From positions 1,364,001-1,428,000 of the forward strand of contig CBDCEE010000003.1 in NCBI GenBank assembly GCA_965215705.1: 64,000 bases of DNA, written 5' to 3'. Under the pieces are notes generated by a model that worked only from the letters and a program-made list of their open reading frames with translations, searched no databases and was not told the origin of the DNA. The number at the start of each line of letters is the position of its first letter. The stretch's first letter is position 1. Origin of the DNA: JAAXPZ01 sp965215705 (GTDB taxonomy: Bacteria; Campylobacterota; Campylobacteria; Campylobacterales; Sulfurovaceae). Shown here piece by piece: positions 8,265-16,944 of the stretch. A program made the position numbers and the translations under genes.

Positions 8265-9478
8265 TGTCCTATAAGATCAACAATGCCAAGAGCAGCATTC
8301 ATGCTTTTCTTCTCTCTGTAGGTACCACGGTTGCAGAGCCTGCCACCATATTGCCCTTGCTGGTGCACCACTTCAGTGATTCTCTGGTACTGGTAGGACT
8401 TTTTGCCTCTCTGCTACGTGGCGGTGCTATTGCCGTGCAACTTTTTGCAGCTTTCTATGCCCAGAGCTATGAACGCGTGATGAAGTATATGCATCGGGTC
8501 TTTTTCTTCCGTTTTGCTTCTTGGTTTGCAGTAGGTGCAAGTATCTATCTCGTGGGCGATGACAACCCTACCCTCACACTCTGGTTGATCGGGATCTTCT
8601 TTTTTACCTTCTCCTTCTCCGCAGGATTTGGTGCGATCTACTTCAAAGAGATCATCGCCAAAGTCTTTGACTCCCAAGAGCGCGGCTCTGCCATGGCAAA
8701 TAGACAGCTCTTTTCTGCACTGGGAGCCATCATCAGTGGAGGAGTGACAGGCTGGGTACTTGCCAATTTTGAAGCACCAAACAACTATGCCTTTCTGTTT
8801 ATGATCTCTTCACTGATCATGATCGTAGGACTAGCTTCCTTTGGTTCTATCAAGGAGCCACCTAAAAAGAATATCAGCCATAGAGAAAAAAGCTTCCTGG
8901 AGTTCCTAAAAAACAGTCGCAAACTTCTCTCTGCAGACAAGAGACTGCAGCTACAGATCAAAGTCTCCCTACTGGGATACTCTTTTCTTCTAGCTATGCC
9001 TTTTGTCATCATCAAAGCCAAAGAAACCGTAGAGCTCACAGGCTGGATGATCGGTGGATTTATCACCGTACAGATGATTGGTGGTATGATCGGTAATATG
9101 TTTCTCTGGAAACGCTTTGCCCCCAACTATGCAGGTATGCTTCAAACTGCCTACGGGTTTATGTTATCTGCCTTTATTATCGCACTTTTTGCCAAAGGCG
9201 CACTGGCATACGGCATGATATTCTTTATATTTGGTATAGGGATGGATGGGTTTAGAAATGCGGATACCAATCTTGTCCTGGAGATTGCCCCGGAAGACAA
9301 GCGTCCTGTCTATGTAGCGATACAGTCCACGATCGTCTCACTGGGTCTTTTCTTTTCCATTCCCGGTGGATTTATTCTGGAATGGTTTGGCTATACAGTG
9401 CTTTATCTTATCACGCTAGGAATGCTGGGACTGGGATTACTCTATACGCAGAAGTTGAAGCAGTATATCTATCAATAA
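8264..9478 (+). CDS. MFS transporter
   Basis: 404 residues with about 12 hydrophobic segments arranged as two sets of six, with a charged central loop (KEPPKKNISHREKSFLEFLK). This is the layout of the major facilitator superfamily. The start is GTG at 8264, overlapping the hisIE stop. The substrate cannot be read from the sequence. Position behind hisIE suggests co-transcription but not a histidine role. Confidence 0.85.
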   Translation: MSYKINNAKSSIHAFLLSVGTTVAEPATILPLLVHHFSDSLVLVGLFASLLRGGAIAVQLFAAFYAQSYERVMKYMHRVFFFRFASWFAVGASIYLVGDDNPTLTLWLIGIFFFTFSFSAGFGAIYFKEIIAKVFDSQERGSAMANRQLFSALGAIISGGVTGWVLANFEAPNNYAFLFMISSLIMIVGLASFGSIKEPPKKNISHREKSFLEFLKNSRKLLSADKRLQLQIKVSLLGYSFLLAMPFVIIKAKETVELTGWMIGGFITVQMIGGMIGNMFLWKRFAPNYAGMLQTAYGFMLSAFIIALFAKGALAYGMIFFIFGIGMDGFRNADTNLVLEIAPEDKRPVYVAIQSTIVSLGLFFSIPGGFILEWFGYTVLYLITLGMLGLGLLYTQKLKQYIYQ

Positions 9479-9490
9479 GTGTAGCGATCT

Positions 9491-9886
9491 TTATTGATCA
9501 ATACAGCCACAAGAGCGATATCCACTCTCCCAACCACGATGATACTCAGAACAGCCCTTACCATGTCTCTGTGAGCCTCGTTTGGCAGCGTTAAATCCAT
9601 CCGCATACCCACGGCGGAATGCTTCCCATGGGACTTCTGTGTTACAGCTACGCACATGTCTTACACGTGTATGGCGGCGAGATTTTACTTTACGGGCACA
9701 GGCTCTTTTCCCTTTTCGCCATCCACTATGATATGCTTTAGAATGACGATACTTATATACACTTCGTGTGTAGTGTCCTTTGCCACTCGAGCATCCATCA
9801 TTATAACCAGCTTTACGGTCTGAGCCTGCATAAAGCATTCCAAACCCAACTGCCCACACCACTATCCATTTCACAGCAACTTTCAT
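9491..9886 (-). CDS. Small secreted Cys/Tyr/Gly repeat protein
   Basis: 131 residues with a signal peptide (about 1-20, ending near YAGS). The rest is basic and carries four copies of an aromatic-x-x-G-x-x-x-G unit: AGYNDGCSSGKG, AYHSGWRKGKRAC, RGYADGFNAAKRG and EYHRGWESGYRSCG. Cys residues in copies 1, 2 and 4 could pair once exported. I do not recognise the family. Its stop lies 12 bp from the convergent MFS gene. An imperfect FNR-like sequence lies 39 bp upstream. Confidence 0.65.
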   Translation of the reverse strand: MKVAVKWIVVWAVGFGMLYAGSDRKAGYNDGCSSGKGHYTRSVYKYRHSKAYHSGWRKGKRACARKVKSRRHTRVRHVRSCNTEVPWEAFRRGYADGFNAAKRGSQRHGKGCSEYHRGWESGYRSCGCIDQ

Positions 9887-9924
9887 CTCTATCCTTTTAT
9901 CTATAAAGTATTATATCTCTTTTT

Positions 9925-9938
9925 ATGACATCTATCAA
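9925..9938. promoter_or_regulatory. Weak FNR-like sequence upstream of the secreted repeat protein
   Basis: ATGACATCTATCAA matches 12 of 14 positions of the nirS box and misses two of the ten consensus bases. It lies 39 bp before the start at 9886. This is a low-confidence site. Confidence 0.25.
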
Positions 9939-9966
9939 ATAAGAGAGGCCTCAGGCCTCACCTTGG

Positions 9967-11334
9967 TCAGAGTGTGCTGCAGCCTGGGCTCTCTGCATTA
10001 CCACCTGCAAAATAATCACCATCAAAACTGACCAGTGAATACTTTTGCTCTCTACCAAGGGAATCTTCCAACCCATCAATAGATAAAAAGCCCAAAGAAT
10101 CTGCACCCATATCTGAAGCTATCTTCTCTGGTGTACATCTGGTAGAGATCAACTCCTGTTTGGTCGGTGTATCAATCCCATATCTACACGGATATTTGAT
10201 CTCCGGAGCAGCGATACGCATGTGCACCTCTGTGGCTCCAGCTTCTCTGAGCATTCTGACAATCTGCTTGGAAGTGGTACCTCTCACCAATGAGTCATCG
10301 ATAATCGCCACTTTTTTACCCTTGATCATATGCTTGATCGGAGAGAGTTTGAGTTTGACTTTGAGGTCACGGATCTCCTGCGTCGGCTCGATAAAAGTAC
10401 GTCCCACATAGTGATTTCGCACAATTCCCATCTCAAAAGGTACACCCAGACCATCTGCATAGCCTTTGGCCGCAGCCACACCAGAGTCTGGTACAGGGAG
10501 TACCAGATCTACCTCTACCGGTGTCTCCTCTGCCAGCTTTCTGCCCATTTTTAGTCTCATCTCATACACATTTTTACCATCTATAATCGAATCAGGCCTG
10601 GCAAAATAGATATACTCAAACGCACAGGGATGGTAGTCTGGCTCAAATATCTGCTCACTTTTGGGCTCCTTACCTTCCTCAAAGACCAGCATCTCTCCCG
10701 GTCGTACATCCCGTACAAATGTTGCACCTACCAGATCAAAGGCACAGGTCTCAGATGCCACGATCCAGCCTCCATCCTTGAGCTTACCCAGGCTCAGTGG
10801 ACGGATACCGAAACGGTCACGGATCACAAACATCTTGGAGCGGCTCTGTATCGCGAGACAGTATGCCCCTTCGATCTGGGTAAGCATATCTTTAATACGC
10901 TCGGCCAAATTTCTCTTCTGGCTTTTTGCTATCAGATGAATGATATTTTCTGTATCCATATCCGTCTGAAAAATCGCCCCTTTACGGATCAGATCATCTC
11001 TGACTTCATATTTGTTTACCAGGTTACCATTATGCACGATAGATATCTCACCTAGCATATACTTGGCGAATACAGGCTGTGAATCACTGGTGGACTCCTT
11101 GCCAGCTGTTGAGTACCGGTTATGCCCTACCGCACAGCCACCTTCCAGATTATCCAAGGCACTTTGAGAAAAGACATCTGAGACCATGCCTTTCTTTTTG
11201 TACGTTTTGATATGTGCTCCATTAGAGACTGAGATACCGGTAGACTCCTGTCCGCGATGCTGCATAGAGAACAGTGCATAATAGGCAACAGTAGATGCTT
11301 TTTGGGTACCAAACACACCAACAATAGCACACAT
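9967..11334 (-). CDS. purF: Amidophosphoribosyltransferase
   Basis: 455 residues starting MCAIVGVFG, so Cys2 is exposed as the N-terminal nucleophile of the glutaminase domain after Met removal. The phosphoribosyltransferase half carries the PRPP loop VAIIDDSLVRGTT. The enzyme makes 5-phosphoribosylamine, the first committed step of purine synthesis. There is no propeptide, as in the short-form class. Spacing to dapB is 69 bp and includes a heptamer tandem repeat. Confidence 0.96.
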   Translation of the reverse strand: MCAIVGVFGTQKASTVAYYALFSMQHRGQESTGISVSNGAHIKTYKKKGMVSDVFSQSALDNLEGGCAVGHNRYSTAGKESTSDSQPVFAKYMLGEISIVHNGNLVNKYEVRDDLIRKGAIFQTDMDTENIIHLIAKSQKRNLAERIKDMLTQIEGAYCLAIQSRSKMFVIRDRFGIRPLSLGKLKDGGWIVASETCAFDLVGATFVRDVRPGEMLVFEEGKEPKSEQIFEPDYHPCAFEYIYFARPDSIIDGKNVYEMRLKMGRKLAEETPVEVDLVLPVPDSGVAAAKGYADGLGVPFEMGIVRNHYVGRTFIEPTQEIRDLKVKLKLSPIKHMIKGKKVAIIDDSLVRGTTSKQIVRMLREAGATEVHMRIAAPEIKYPCRYGIDTPTKQELISTRCTPEKIASDMGADSLGFLSIDGLEDSLGREQKYSLVSFDGDYFAGGNAESPGCSTL

Positions 11335-11350
11335 TAGAGACCCCTTGAGG

Positions 11351-11387
11351 GGAGGATGGAGGATGGAAGATGGAGGATGGAAGATGG
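11351..11387. repeat. Heptameric tandem repeat in the purF leader
   Basis: Five adjacent 7-bp units, GGAGGAT or GGAAGAT, run from 11351 to 11385. They lie between dapB and purF and would be transcribed as CCATCYTCC-type repeats in the purF 5' region. A CCCCTTGAGGGG inverted repeat adjoins them at 11341-11352. Confidence 0.75.
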
Positions 11388-11403
11388 TTGTATTGTGATC
11401 ATA

Positions 11404-12186
11404 TTAGATTCCTAAACAGTCATTGATAGAGTAGAGTCCTGGTTCCTGTGAGACGACCCATTTGGCTGCCCTGATGGCACCTTTGGAAAATGTCTCTCTG
11501 CTGGTAGCTGTATGATTGAGTTCGATGAACTCGCCATCATTGTAGAAGCCTACCGTATGACGACCCACGATATCTCCACCTCGTAATGCCATCACCGCGA
11601 TCTCATCTTTGGTTCTGGCACCGATTTGTCCCTCTCTACCGCTGATCCGTACAGCATCCAGATCCAGCCCCCGACCTTTGGCAGCAAACTCTGCCAACGT
11701 GAGTGCTGTCCCGCTGGGGGCATCGACTTTGTGTCTATGATGCTGCTCTACGATCTCTATATCAAAGTCTGTCAGTGTCGCAGCTACTTTCTCCACCAAC
11801 TGCTTGAGCAGAGCGATGCCTGCTGACATATTGGAGGCATAAAGTACTGGCATATTTTTAGATGCTTCGATCAGTAGGTTTTGTTGGTGCTCACTAAAGC
11901 CTGTGGTTGCAATCACCAACGCTTTAGGGTTTTCCAAAGCTGCTTCACAGAGTTCCTGGGTCGCCACAGGTGCAGAGAAGTCTATCACCACATCCACATG
12001 CTCTAGAAATGCCTTCATGCTGTTGGTGATAAAAACATCTTCAGGTACAGTCGTTTTCAGTTCATCAAATACATGCAGTGCAGTGAGTTTAAGCGCACTG
12101 AGCTCTAGCTTCTCTTCACCCAAGACATTGCTGATTATATGCTCCCCCATACGACCTGTACTACCGACGATCCCTACTCTGACCAT
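11404..12186 (-). CDS. dapB: 4-Hydroxy-tetrahydrodipicolinate reductase
   Basis: 260 residues. The N-terminal GIVGSTGRMGEHI is the dinucleotide-binding motif. The active-site signature EQHHRHKVDAPSGTA is intact. The enzyme makes tetrahydrodipicolinate on the lysine/peptidoglycan path. The ATG overlaps the trxB stop by one base, so the two are translationally coupled. Confidence 0.96.
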   Translation of the reverse strand: MVRVGIVGSTGRMGEHIISNVLGEEKLELSALKLTALHVFDELKTTVPEDVFITNSMKAFLEHVDVVIDFSAPVATQELCEAALENPKALVIATTGFSEHQQNLLIEASKNMPVLYASNMSAGIALLKQLVEKVAATLTDFDIEIVEQHHRHKVDAPSGTALTLAEFAAKGRGLDLDAVRISGREGQIGARTKDEIAVMALRGGDIVGRHTVGFYNDGEFIELNHTATSRETFSKGAIRAAKWVVSQEPGLYSINDCLGI

Positions 12187-13124
12187 TATGCCTGTTCCAA
12201 TATATGCTCTAAAGCCTGCATCCCTGCGATAGCACCATCACTTGCCGCACATACTACCTGTTTGGCAGCCTGGATACGCATGTCACCAGCTGCATATAAT
12301 CCTGGTACATCTGTATGCATTTGTAGATCCACGATCACTTCTCCCTGCTCATTGGTAGCACAGATAAAAGAGCCGTCCTCTTGTAACAAAACTTGATTTT
12401 TAATATTATTCCCAACAAATACAAAAACACCCGGTACATCTAAAGTACGAGGTGCTGTGCCATCCTTGAATACAATATCAAGTCCTGTAAGACCCATAGC
12501 ATCACCAAAAGCTTTATCAATAGATGCATTAAGTACCAATTCTATCTTCTCATTTTTCATCACTCTCTCTACCGTAGGGGGTGCGGCTCTAAACTCTTCT
12601 CTACGGTGTATAATATAGACTTTTGAACAGATATTGGCAAGATACAGTGCTTCCTCTAGTGCAGTATCACCGCCACCTAGCACTGCAACCTCTTTATCTT
12701 TGTAAAAGAACCCGTCACAGGTGGCACAGGTACCCACACCCTTACCAAAAAATTCCTCCTCACCCTTAAAACCAGCCCTTCTGGGGGTACTCCCGGTACA
12801 TACGATCACAGTCTTCGCTTCTACCTGCTCTGAACCTACATCCAGTACAAAGTGATCTCCGTTTTTGCTCACTCTTTTGACCTCTTTCATCTCATGCTTC
12901 AGTCCAAAGTGCTGACACTGATGCGGCCATGGCTCCATCAGCTCCATACCAGTCATACCTTCACGGAATACGCCGGGATAATTCTCGATCTCAGAACTCT
13001 GTGTGATCTGTCCGCCTGGCATCCCCATCTCAAACATACTTACCTCTTTTAAGCCGCCTCTAGTTGCATAAAGCCCTGCTGTCAACCCCGCAGGTCCTCC
13101 ACCGATAATCGCACAATCCAGCAT
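12186..13124 (-). CDS. trxB: Thioredoxin reductase
   Basis: 312 residues. FAD-binding GGGPAGLTAGLYATRGG begins at about residue 8. The redox-active pair is CATCDG at about 133-138. The NADPH-binding GGGDTALEEALYL and the C-terminal GLYAAGDMR follow. It reduces thioredoxin with NADPH in the cytoplasm. It lies 143 bp downstream of trxA in the same direction. Confidence 0.95.
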   Translation of the reverse strand: MLDCAIIGGGPAGLTAGLYATRGGLKEVSMFEMGMPGGQITQSSEIENYPGVFREGMTGMELMEPWPHQCQHFGLKHEMKEVKRVSKNGDHFVLDVGSEQVEAKTVIVCTGSTPRRAGFKGEEEFFGKGVGTCATCDGFFYKDKEVAVLGGGDTALEEALYLANICSKVYIIHRREEFRAAPPTVERVMKNEKIELVLNASIDKAFGDAMGLTGLDIVFKDGTAPRTLDVPGVFVFVGNNIKNQVLLQEDGSFICATNEQGEVIVDLQMHTDVPGLYAAGDMRIQAAKQVVCAASDGAIAGMQALEHILEQA

Positions 13125-13228
13125 TATAGTTCCTTTGAAAAAAAATTAATTAATTAAACAAATTATACTGCAAATAACTTGGTTAATGATTTAATAAAAT
13201 GTTTTAATGAGAAAAGTGTGGAAGTGTT

Positions 13229-13255
13229 ACAAAGAAGAGAGAATCTCCTCTTTGT
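13229..13255 (-). terminator. Imperfect hairpin downstream of trxA
   Basis: Arms ACAAAG(A)AGAG and CTC(C)TCTTTGT form an imperfect stem about 13 bp after the trxA stop. No clear U-tract follows on the reverse strand. Confidence 0.35.
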
Positions 13256-13267
13256 TGATAATCTGTT

Positions 13268-13585
13268 TTAGAGGAGTCCGTTGATTTTTTCAGCGAAGAC
13301 ATCTTTGCCTGCTGCACCTACCATTTGGTCTACCATTTCACCATCTTTAAAGAAAAGGATCGTAGGGATAGATCTGATACCATATTTGACAGCGATCTCT
13401 TGCTGCTCATCTGTATTTACTTTTGTGATCTTTGCTTTACCGTCAAAATCTTCTGCAAGTTCTTCTACTACCGGCGCGATCATTCTACAAGGTCCACACC
13501 ATGGAGCCCAGAAGTCTACCATTGTTACACCTTCAGCAACTGTTGCATCAAAATTGTCATTTGTCAGTTCTATATATTTAGCCAT
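13268..13585 (-). CDS. trxA: Thioredoxin
   Basis: 105 residues, the classic size. The active site WAPWCGPCRM is at about 27-36 and the cis-proline loop is SIPTILFF. It is the cytoplasmic disulfide reductant, and trxB lies just downstream. Confidence 0.96.
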   Translation of the reverse strand: MAKYIELTNDNFDATVAEGVTMVDFWAPWCGPCRMIAPVVEELAEDFDGKAKITKVNTDEQQEIAVKYGIRSIPTILFFKDGEMVDQMVGAAGKDVFAEKINGLL

Positions 13586-13671
13586 TTTTATTCCTTTATG
13601 TTTAAAATTTTAAAAATTATACTCTCTTTTATATAATAAGATATTAATAAAATTGCTTAATTTTCCATCTT

Positions 13672-14019
13672 TTATAAAGTTATATTTTCTATAAGTTCGA
13701 CTTCACCTCTGCGGATCAACAATGCATCAATACTAAATACCACATCCAAGCCCCTCTCCTTGAGAAAGTACTGGGTGGAGTTGATCACTTTTCGTAGTTT
13801 TGTGGGAGTAAGATTGTAGATCGGATCAAAATCTGCACTGGCACTTTTGACCTCTATGAAGTGCCAGATACCATGGCGGTGCGCAATGATATCGATCTCC
13901 CCCAGCTTGCGGGCATAGTAGTTCCGCTCCACAATCACATACCCCGCCTCCTGCAAAAACCGTACACCTAGCTCCTCTGCATCATTACCAAACTGTTTGA
14001 GTAAGTTACGCTGCATCAT
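13672..14019 (-). CDS. YraN/UPF0102-family nuclease-fold protein
   Basis: 115 residues. The conserved pattern GNDAEELGVRFLQEAGYVIVERNYYARKLGEIDIIAH, then WHFIEVKSA, corresponds to the E-x-D-ExK core of the restriction-endonuclease-like fold typical of YraN. The cellular role of the family is unsettled. The start codon region overlaps the stop of the ORF6N gene by 4 bp, suggesting they are read together, though the two have no known functional link. Confidence 0.88.
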   Translation of the reverse strand: MMQRNLLKQFGNDAEELGVRFLQEAGYVIVERNYYARKLGEIDIIAHRHGIWHFIEVKSASADFDPIYNLTPTKLRKVINSTQYFLKERGLDVVFSIDALLIRRGEVELIENITL

Positions 14020-14522
14020 CGGATGAATCCCATGACTTTCTCATCGGTGGCTTTGGTATCTGCTATGAGTTCATTAAGTATGGTATATATCTTTCTAAAC
14101 TCTTTGTCATTTTTACGCCCTAGTTCGATCAGTTGCTTTGCCAGAGCATTGTAGTGAAGTGAAAATTCACGTAGTTTGGTAAACGTACGCATAATTTCGA
14201 TACTCACCTCTATAGCGACTTGACTCTTGAGTACTGCCGAGAGCATATAAATACCATTTTCGGTGAAGGCATAGGGCATATACCGTCTACCTCCATGTTT
14301 TTCTAAACTTGAGGTCACAATTTGTGACCTCAAGTTTCCATACTCTTTCTCAGTGACTTGAAACATAAAATCATCAGGAAACCTTTCAATATTTCTTTTC
14401 ACTGTCTGGTTAAAAACCTTTGTCTTCACCTGATACAGTGCTGCTATATCCTCATCCAGCATGATCTGCTTACCACGTAGTGTAAATATCTTTTGATGTA
14501 TTGGTATCGGTAGTTCATTCAT
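14016..14522 (-). CDS. ORF6N-domain DNA-binding protein
   Basis: 168 residues from MNELPIPIHQKIF. The ORF6N domain covers about residues 8-95: FTLRGKQIMLDEDIAALYQVKT, RNIERFPDDFMFQVTEKE and NLRSQIVTSS. The segment YAFTENGIYMLSAVLKS follows, and a coiled coil ends the protein. An ATG seven codons earlier at 14543 is possible. I prefer 14522 because AGGGG and AAGAAGAG precede it, while 14543 directly abuts a palindrome. ORF6N proteins are common in phages and mobile elements. The LRSQIVTSSL stretch is encoded by a perfect 33-bp palindrome whose core recurs upstream of the gene and at the fdhA stop. Confidence 0.88.
   Translation of the reverse strand: MNELPIPIHQKIFTLRGKQIMLDEDIAALYQVKTKVFNQTVKRNIERFPDDFMFQVTEKEYGNLRSQIVTSSLEKHGGRRYMPYAFTENGIYMLSAVLKSQVAIEVSIEIMRTFTKLREFSLHYNALAKQLIELGRKNDKEFRKIYTILNELIADTKATDEKVMGFIR
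14305..14337. repeat. Perfect 33-bp palindrome inside the ORF6N gene
   Basis: Left arm AAACTTGAGGTCACAA, one central T, and the exact complement as right arm. It encodes NLRSQIVTSSL in the ORF6N reading frame. The 17-bp core GGTCACAATTTGTGACC is shared with two nearby copies. Confidence 0.9.
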
Positions 14523-14543
14523 CTCTTCTTTTCCCCTTTCCAT

Positions 14544-14570
14544 CTTGAAGTCTCAAATTGTGACTTCAAG
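14544..14570. repeat. 27-bp near-perfect palindrome upstream of the ORF6N gene
   Basis: Arms CTTGAAGTCTCAA and TTGTGACTTCAAG differ by one base. The core AGTCTCAAATTGTGACT aligns without gaps to the in-gene palindrome. It lies immediately before the possible ATG at 14543, where a bound repressor would block transcription or translation. Confidence 0.8.
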
Positions 14571-14672
14571 TTTGTATATATGGATGCTTATTGGGAAGTA
14601 TAATGAAAAAAAGAGAAAAGAGGTAAAAATGTGTCAAATTGTCATGTTTTTTGATGAAGAACTATCAAAACA

Positions 14673-14707
14673 AATCTTTAAGGTCACATTTTGTGACCTT
14701 AAAGATT
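14673..14707. repeat. Perfect 35-bp palindrome across the fdhA stop
   Basis: Arms AATCTTTAAGGTCACA and TGTGACCTTAAAGATT enclose TTT. Its core GGTCACATTTTGTGACC matches the ORF6N-gene palindrome at 16 of 17 positions. It overlaps the fdhA stop codon and is followed on the reverse strand by T-rich sequence, so it may also end fdhA transcription. Confidence 0.8.
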
Positions 14708-16817
14708 ATTCACATCCTACTTCATCCTCCACAGGGATCACCTCAACCTTGACAGACTTGAACCGTGCGGTCATGATCAACTCATCACTCTCATCACCAA
14801 AGAGTGCATTGATACGGCTCTTGGCATGGTGGAAGGTGCAAAAGAGGGTTTTGGCTTTGACCTTGTCTGTGTACTTCACACTAAGGGCTTCGCTCTCTCC
14901 GTAGGGGCTACGTAGGATCACTCTGTCTCCTAGCTTCTCTTCATCCTCTATGGGAGCGAGCAACACGTCCTCATCATACTTGGTATGGAGTTTGGAACTT
15001 CGTTTGGTCTGGGCTGCATTGTTGTAGTGTGCGAGAGTACGTCCTGTAGTGAGATAGTAGCCCTCCAGGGAATCCGTATAGAACTTCTTCTCCAGTATCT
15101 CCTCTACCATGCCACGTAGCTGATAGGGGTGGTAGATAAAGTTCCCCAGTCCATCCTCGGTACGGAAATCCAACAGATGCAGTACAGGCGTATCCTCATG
15201 GTAGATAGGCCACTGCATCCCACGCTTGCGGTGACGCTCCAGCCGATAGTAGTCTGCCCCTGAGAATCTACGTGGTGCCACCTCTCTAACCTCATTCCAT
15301 ACATCCTCAGAGGTACTAAAGTGGAAGTTCTCTCCATCACCTAGCTTCTGCGCTACCTGTGTGATCACCTCCCAATCATCAGGCAGATCACTCTGCACCA
15401 GTGGTTGAGAGAGGTGCAGTCGTCGCATGGCATTGATATAGACTCCTGTTTTTTCATAGGCGCTCTTGACCCCGATCACGATATCAGCATGCTGAGCGAT
15501 TTCGGTCATGAAGAGCTCTTGACAGACGATAAACTCTAGGTTATCAAAGGCTTTTTCTGCCTTGTTGATATTGGGATGGATATGGAGGATATCTTCGCCC
15601 ATATTGAGCAAGGCTTTGATCTGCCCCTCCAGCATCGCATCCACCAGCTGTGGAGTCATCAGACCTACCGTCTCAGGCGCCTGATAATCGGGGAGATAGT
15701 ACGGCAGGCATCCCATGTCACAGGCTCCCTGTACATTGTTCTGTCCACGCAACGGCATGAGTCCAGCACCAGTCTTGCCGATATTCCCTGTCATCATCGC
15801 CAGATGGGTCAGTGCCATAACTGCATAGGAGCCATCCAGATGCTCCGTGATCCCAAGTCCCCAAAAGATCATCGACTTTTTGATCGCATACTCTCTGGCA
15901 ATATTGGGGATCATCTTTGCCAAATACTCGTAGCCCTCTATCTGCTTCAGAAATACTGGGTTGGCATAGGGGTCATTCAGTATCTTCTCTTTGAAATCCT
16001 CAAATCCTTTGGTACGGTTAGCAACAAAGTCCTTATGATAAAGCTCTTCATCGATGATCACATATGCCATCATATTGAGGATAAGCAGATTGGCTTCATA
16101 GGGAATGACACAGTTGTATTTGGCGAGCTTTGCCAGCTTGGTCTCACGTACATCGATAACAGCGAGGTTGTTATGTGTCTTCGCCACATCCACGATACGG
16201 TTGGCAATGATAGGATGTGCCTCCATGGTGTTGGAACCGATCACCAGCATGAACTCTGTCTCGTAGATATCATTATAAGGGTTTGTCGCCGCCCCCTCAC
16301 CGATCGTCTCTCTCATCCCTTTCAGACTTGGAGAATGACAGACTCTGGCACAGTTGTCCACATGCGGCGATCCCATCGTCTCACGGCAGAACTTTTGAAA
16401 GGCATAGGCACTCTCACAGCTCGTTCTCGCTCCTCCGATCGCACAGAAACTATCTGCGCCATACTCCGTTTTGATTTCAGAGAGTTTTTGGGCGATGATC
16501 GCAGTCGCACTTTCTAGATCACAAGTCATATGGTCACTGTCAAATGGGACAAGTTTGTTACTGTAACTTTGGGCAATATGAGGATTTCTCTCCAAGAAGA
16601 TCCGCTTTATACGAGGCTCTCGGATGCGGTCTGTAGCCTCAACAAAATCATAGCCATACTTACCCTTAATGCAGAGCTTTCCCTGAGAGACCTCTCCATC
16701 ATTCTGTGCATAGATTTTGATGATCTTGTTATCCTCGACCACAGCAGTGATATCACACCCTACTCCACAGTAGGTACAGACGCTCTCTATCTCTTGTTGC
16801 TCTATCGTTTTTGTCAT
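14706..16817 (-). CDS. Formate dehydrogenase-like molybdopterin oxidoreductase
   Basis: 703 residues. An N-terminal 4Fe-4S site uses Cys14, Cys17, Cys21 and Cys49 (CTYCGVGC ... GKLC). The metal-binding site in CARVCHSP has Cys at about 160, where some formate dehydrogenases have selenocysteine. GLGITEHLDGS and RGQNNVQGACDMG are typical of FdhF/FdhA. A molybdopterin dinucleotide-binding domain ends the protein (GYYLTTGRTLAHYNN). There are no adjacent FdhB/FdhC subunit genes, so it is a stand-alone catalytic subunit. No Tat signal is seen, so it should be cytoplasmic. Formate is the likely substrate, but this is inference. Confidence 0.85.
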   Translation of the reverse strand: MTKTIEQQEIESVCTYCGVGCDITAVVEDNKIIKIYAQNDGEVSQGKLCIKGKYGYDFVEATDRIREPRIKRIFLERNPHIAQSYSNKLVPFDSDHMTCDLESATAIIAQKLSEIKTEYGADSFCAIGGARTSCESAYAFQKFCRETMGSPHVDNCARVCHSPSLKGMRETIGEGAATNPYNDIYETEFMLVIGSNTMEAHPIIANRIVDVAKTHNNLAVIDVRETKLAKLAKYNCVIPYEANLLILNMMAYVIIDEELYHKDFVANRTKGFEDFKEKILNDPYANPVFLKQIEGYEYLAKMIPNIAREYAIKKSMIFWGLGITEHLDGSYAVMALTHLAMMTGNIGKTGAGLMPLRGQNNVQGACDMGCLPYYLPDYQAPETVGLMTPQLVDAMLEGQIKALLNMGEDILHIHPNINKAEKAFDNLEFIVCQELFMTEIAQHADIVIGVKSAYEKTGVYINAMRRLHLSQPLVQSDLPDDWEVITQVAQKLGDGENFHFSTSEDVWNEVREVAPRRFSGADYYRLERHRKRGMQWPIYHEDTPVLHLLDFRTEDGLGNFIYHPYQLRGMVEEILEKKFYTDSLEGYYLTTGRTLAHYNNAAQTKRSSKLHTKYDEDVLLAPIEDEEKLGDRVILRSPYGESEALSVKYTDKVKAKTLFCTFHHAKSRINALFGDESDELIMTARFKSVKVEVIPVEDEVGCE

Positions 16818-16944
16818 ATTTTGACCCTGTTCATTACAGATATTTTAATTAAGAGTAATATTATCCTATTTAGGCTAAACTCTTCCTAGTCCTAATTTTA
16901 TATCTTTGGGATTTTGATTACACATTATAACAAAAGGTACTAGA

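Noticed and set aside
11351..11387. CRISPR-like array
   Set aside because: Units are 7 bp without spacers; it is a simple tandem repeat. No CRISPR or cas gene was seen anywhere in the window.
14016..14543. ORF6N gene as evidence of a prophage
   Set aside because: No phage structural, integrase or lysis gene lies nearby; flanks are housekeeping genes.
14545..14904. 119-residue plus-strand frame starting MKSQIVTSSL
   Set aside because: Its start only reads the palindrome in the opposite direction and the rest is antisense to the Fdh-like gene.
15576..16517. 313-residue open frame on the plus strand
   Set aside because: It lies entirely antisense to the Fdh-like gene, has no family signal, and mirrors codon structure of that gene.
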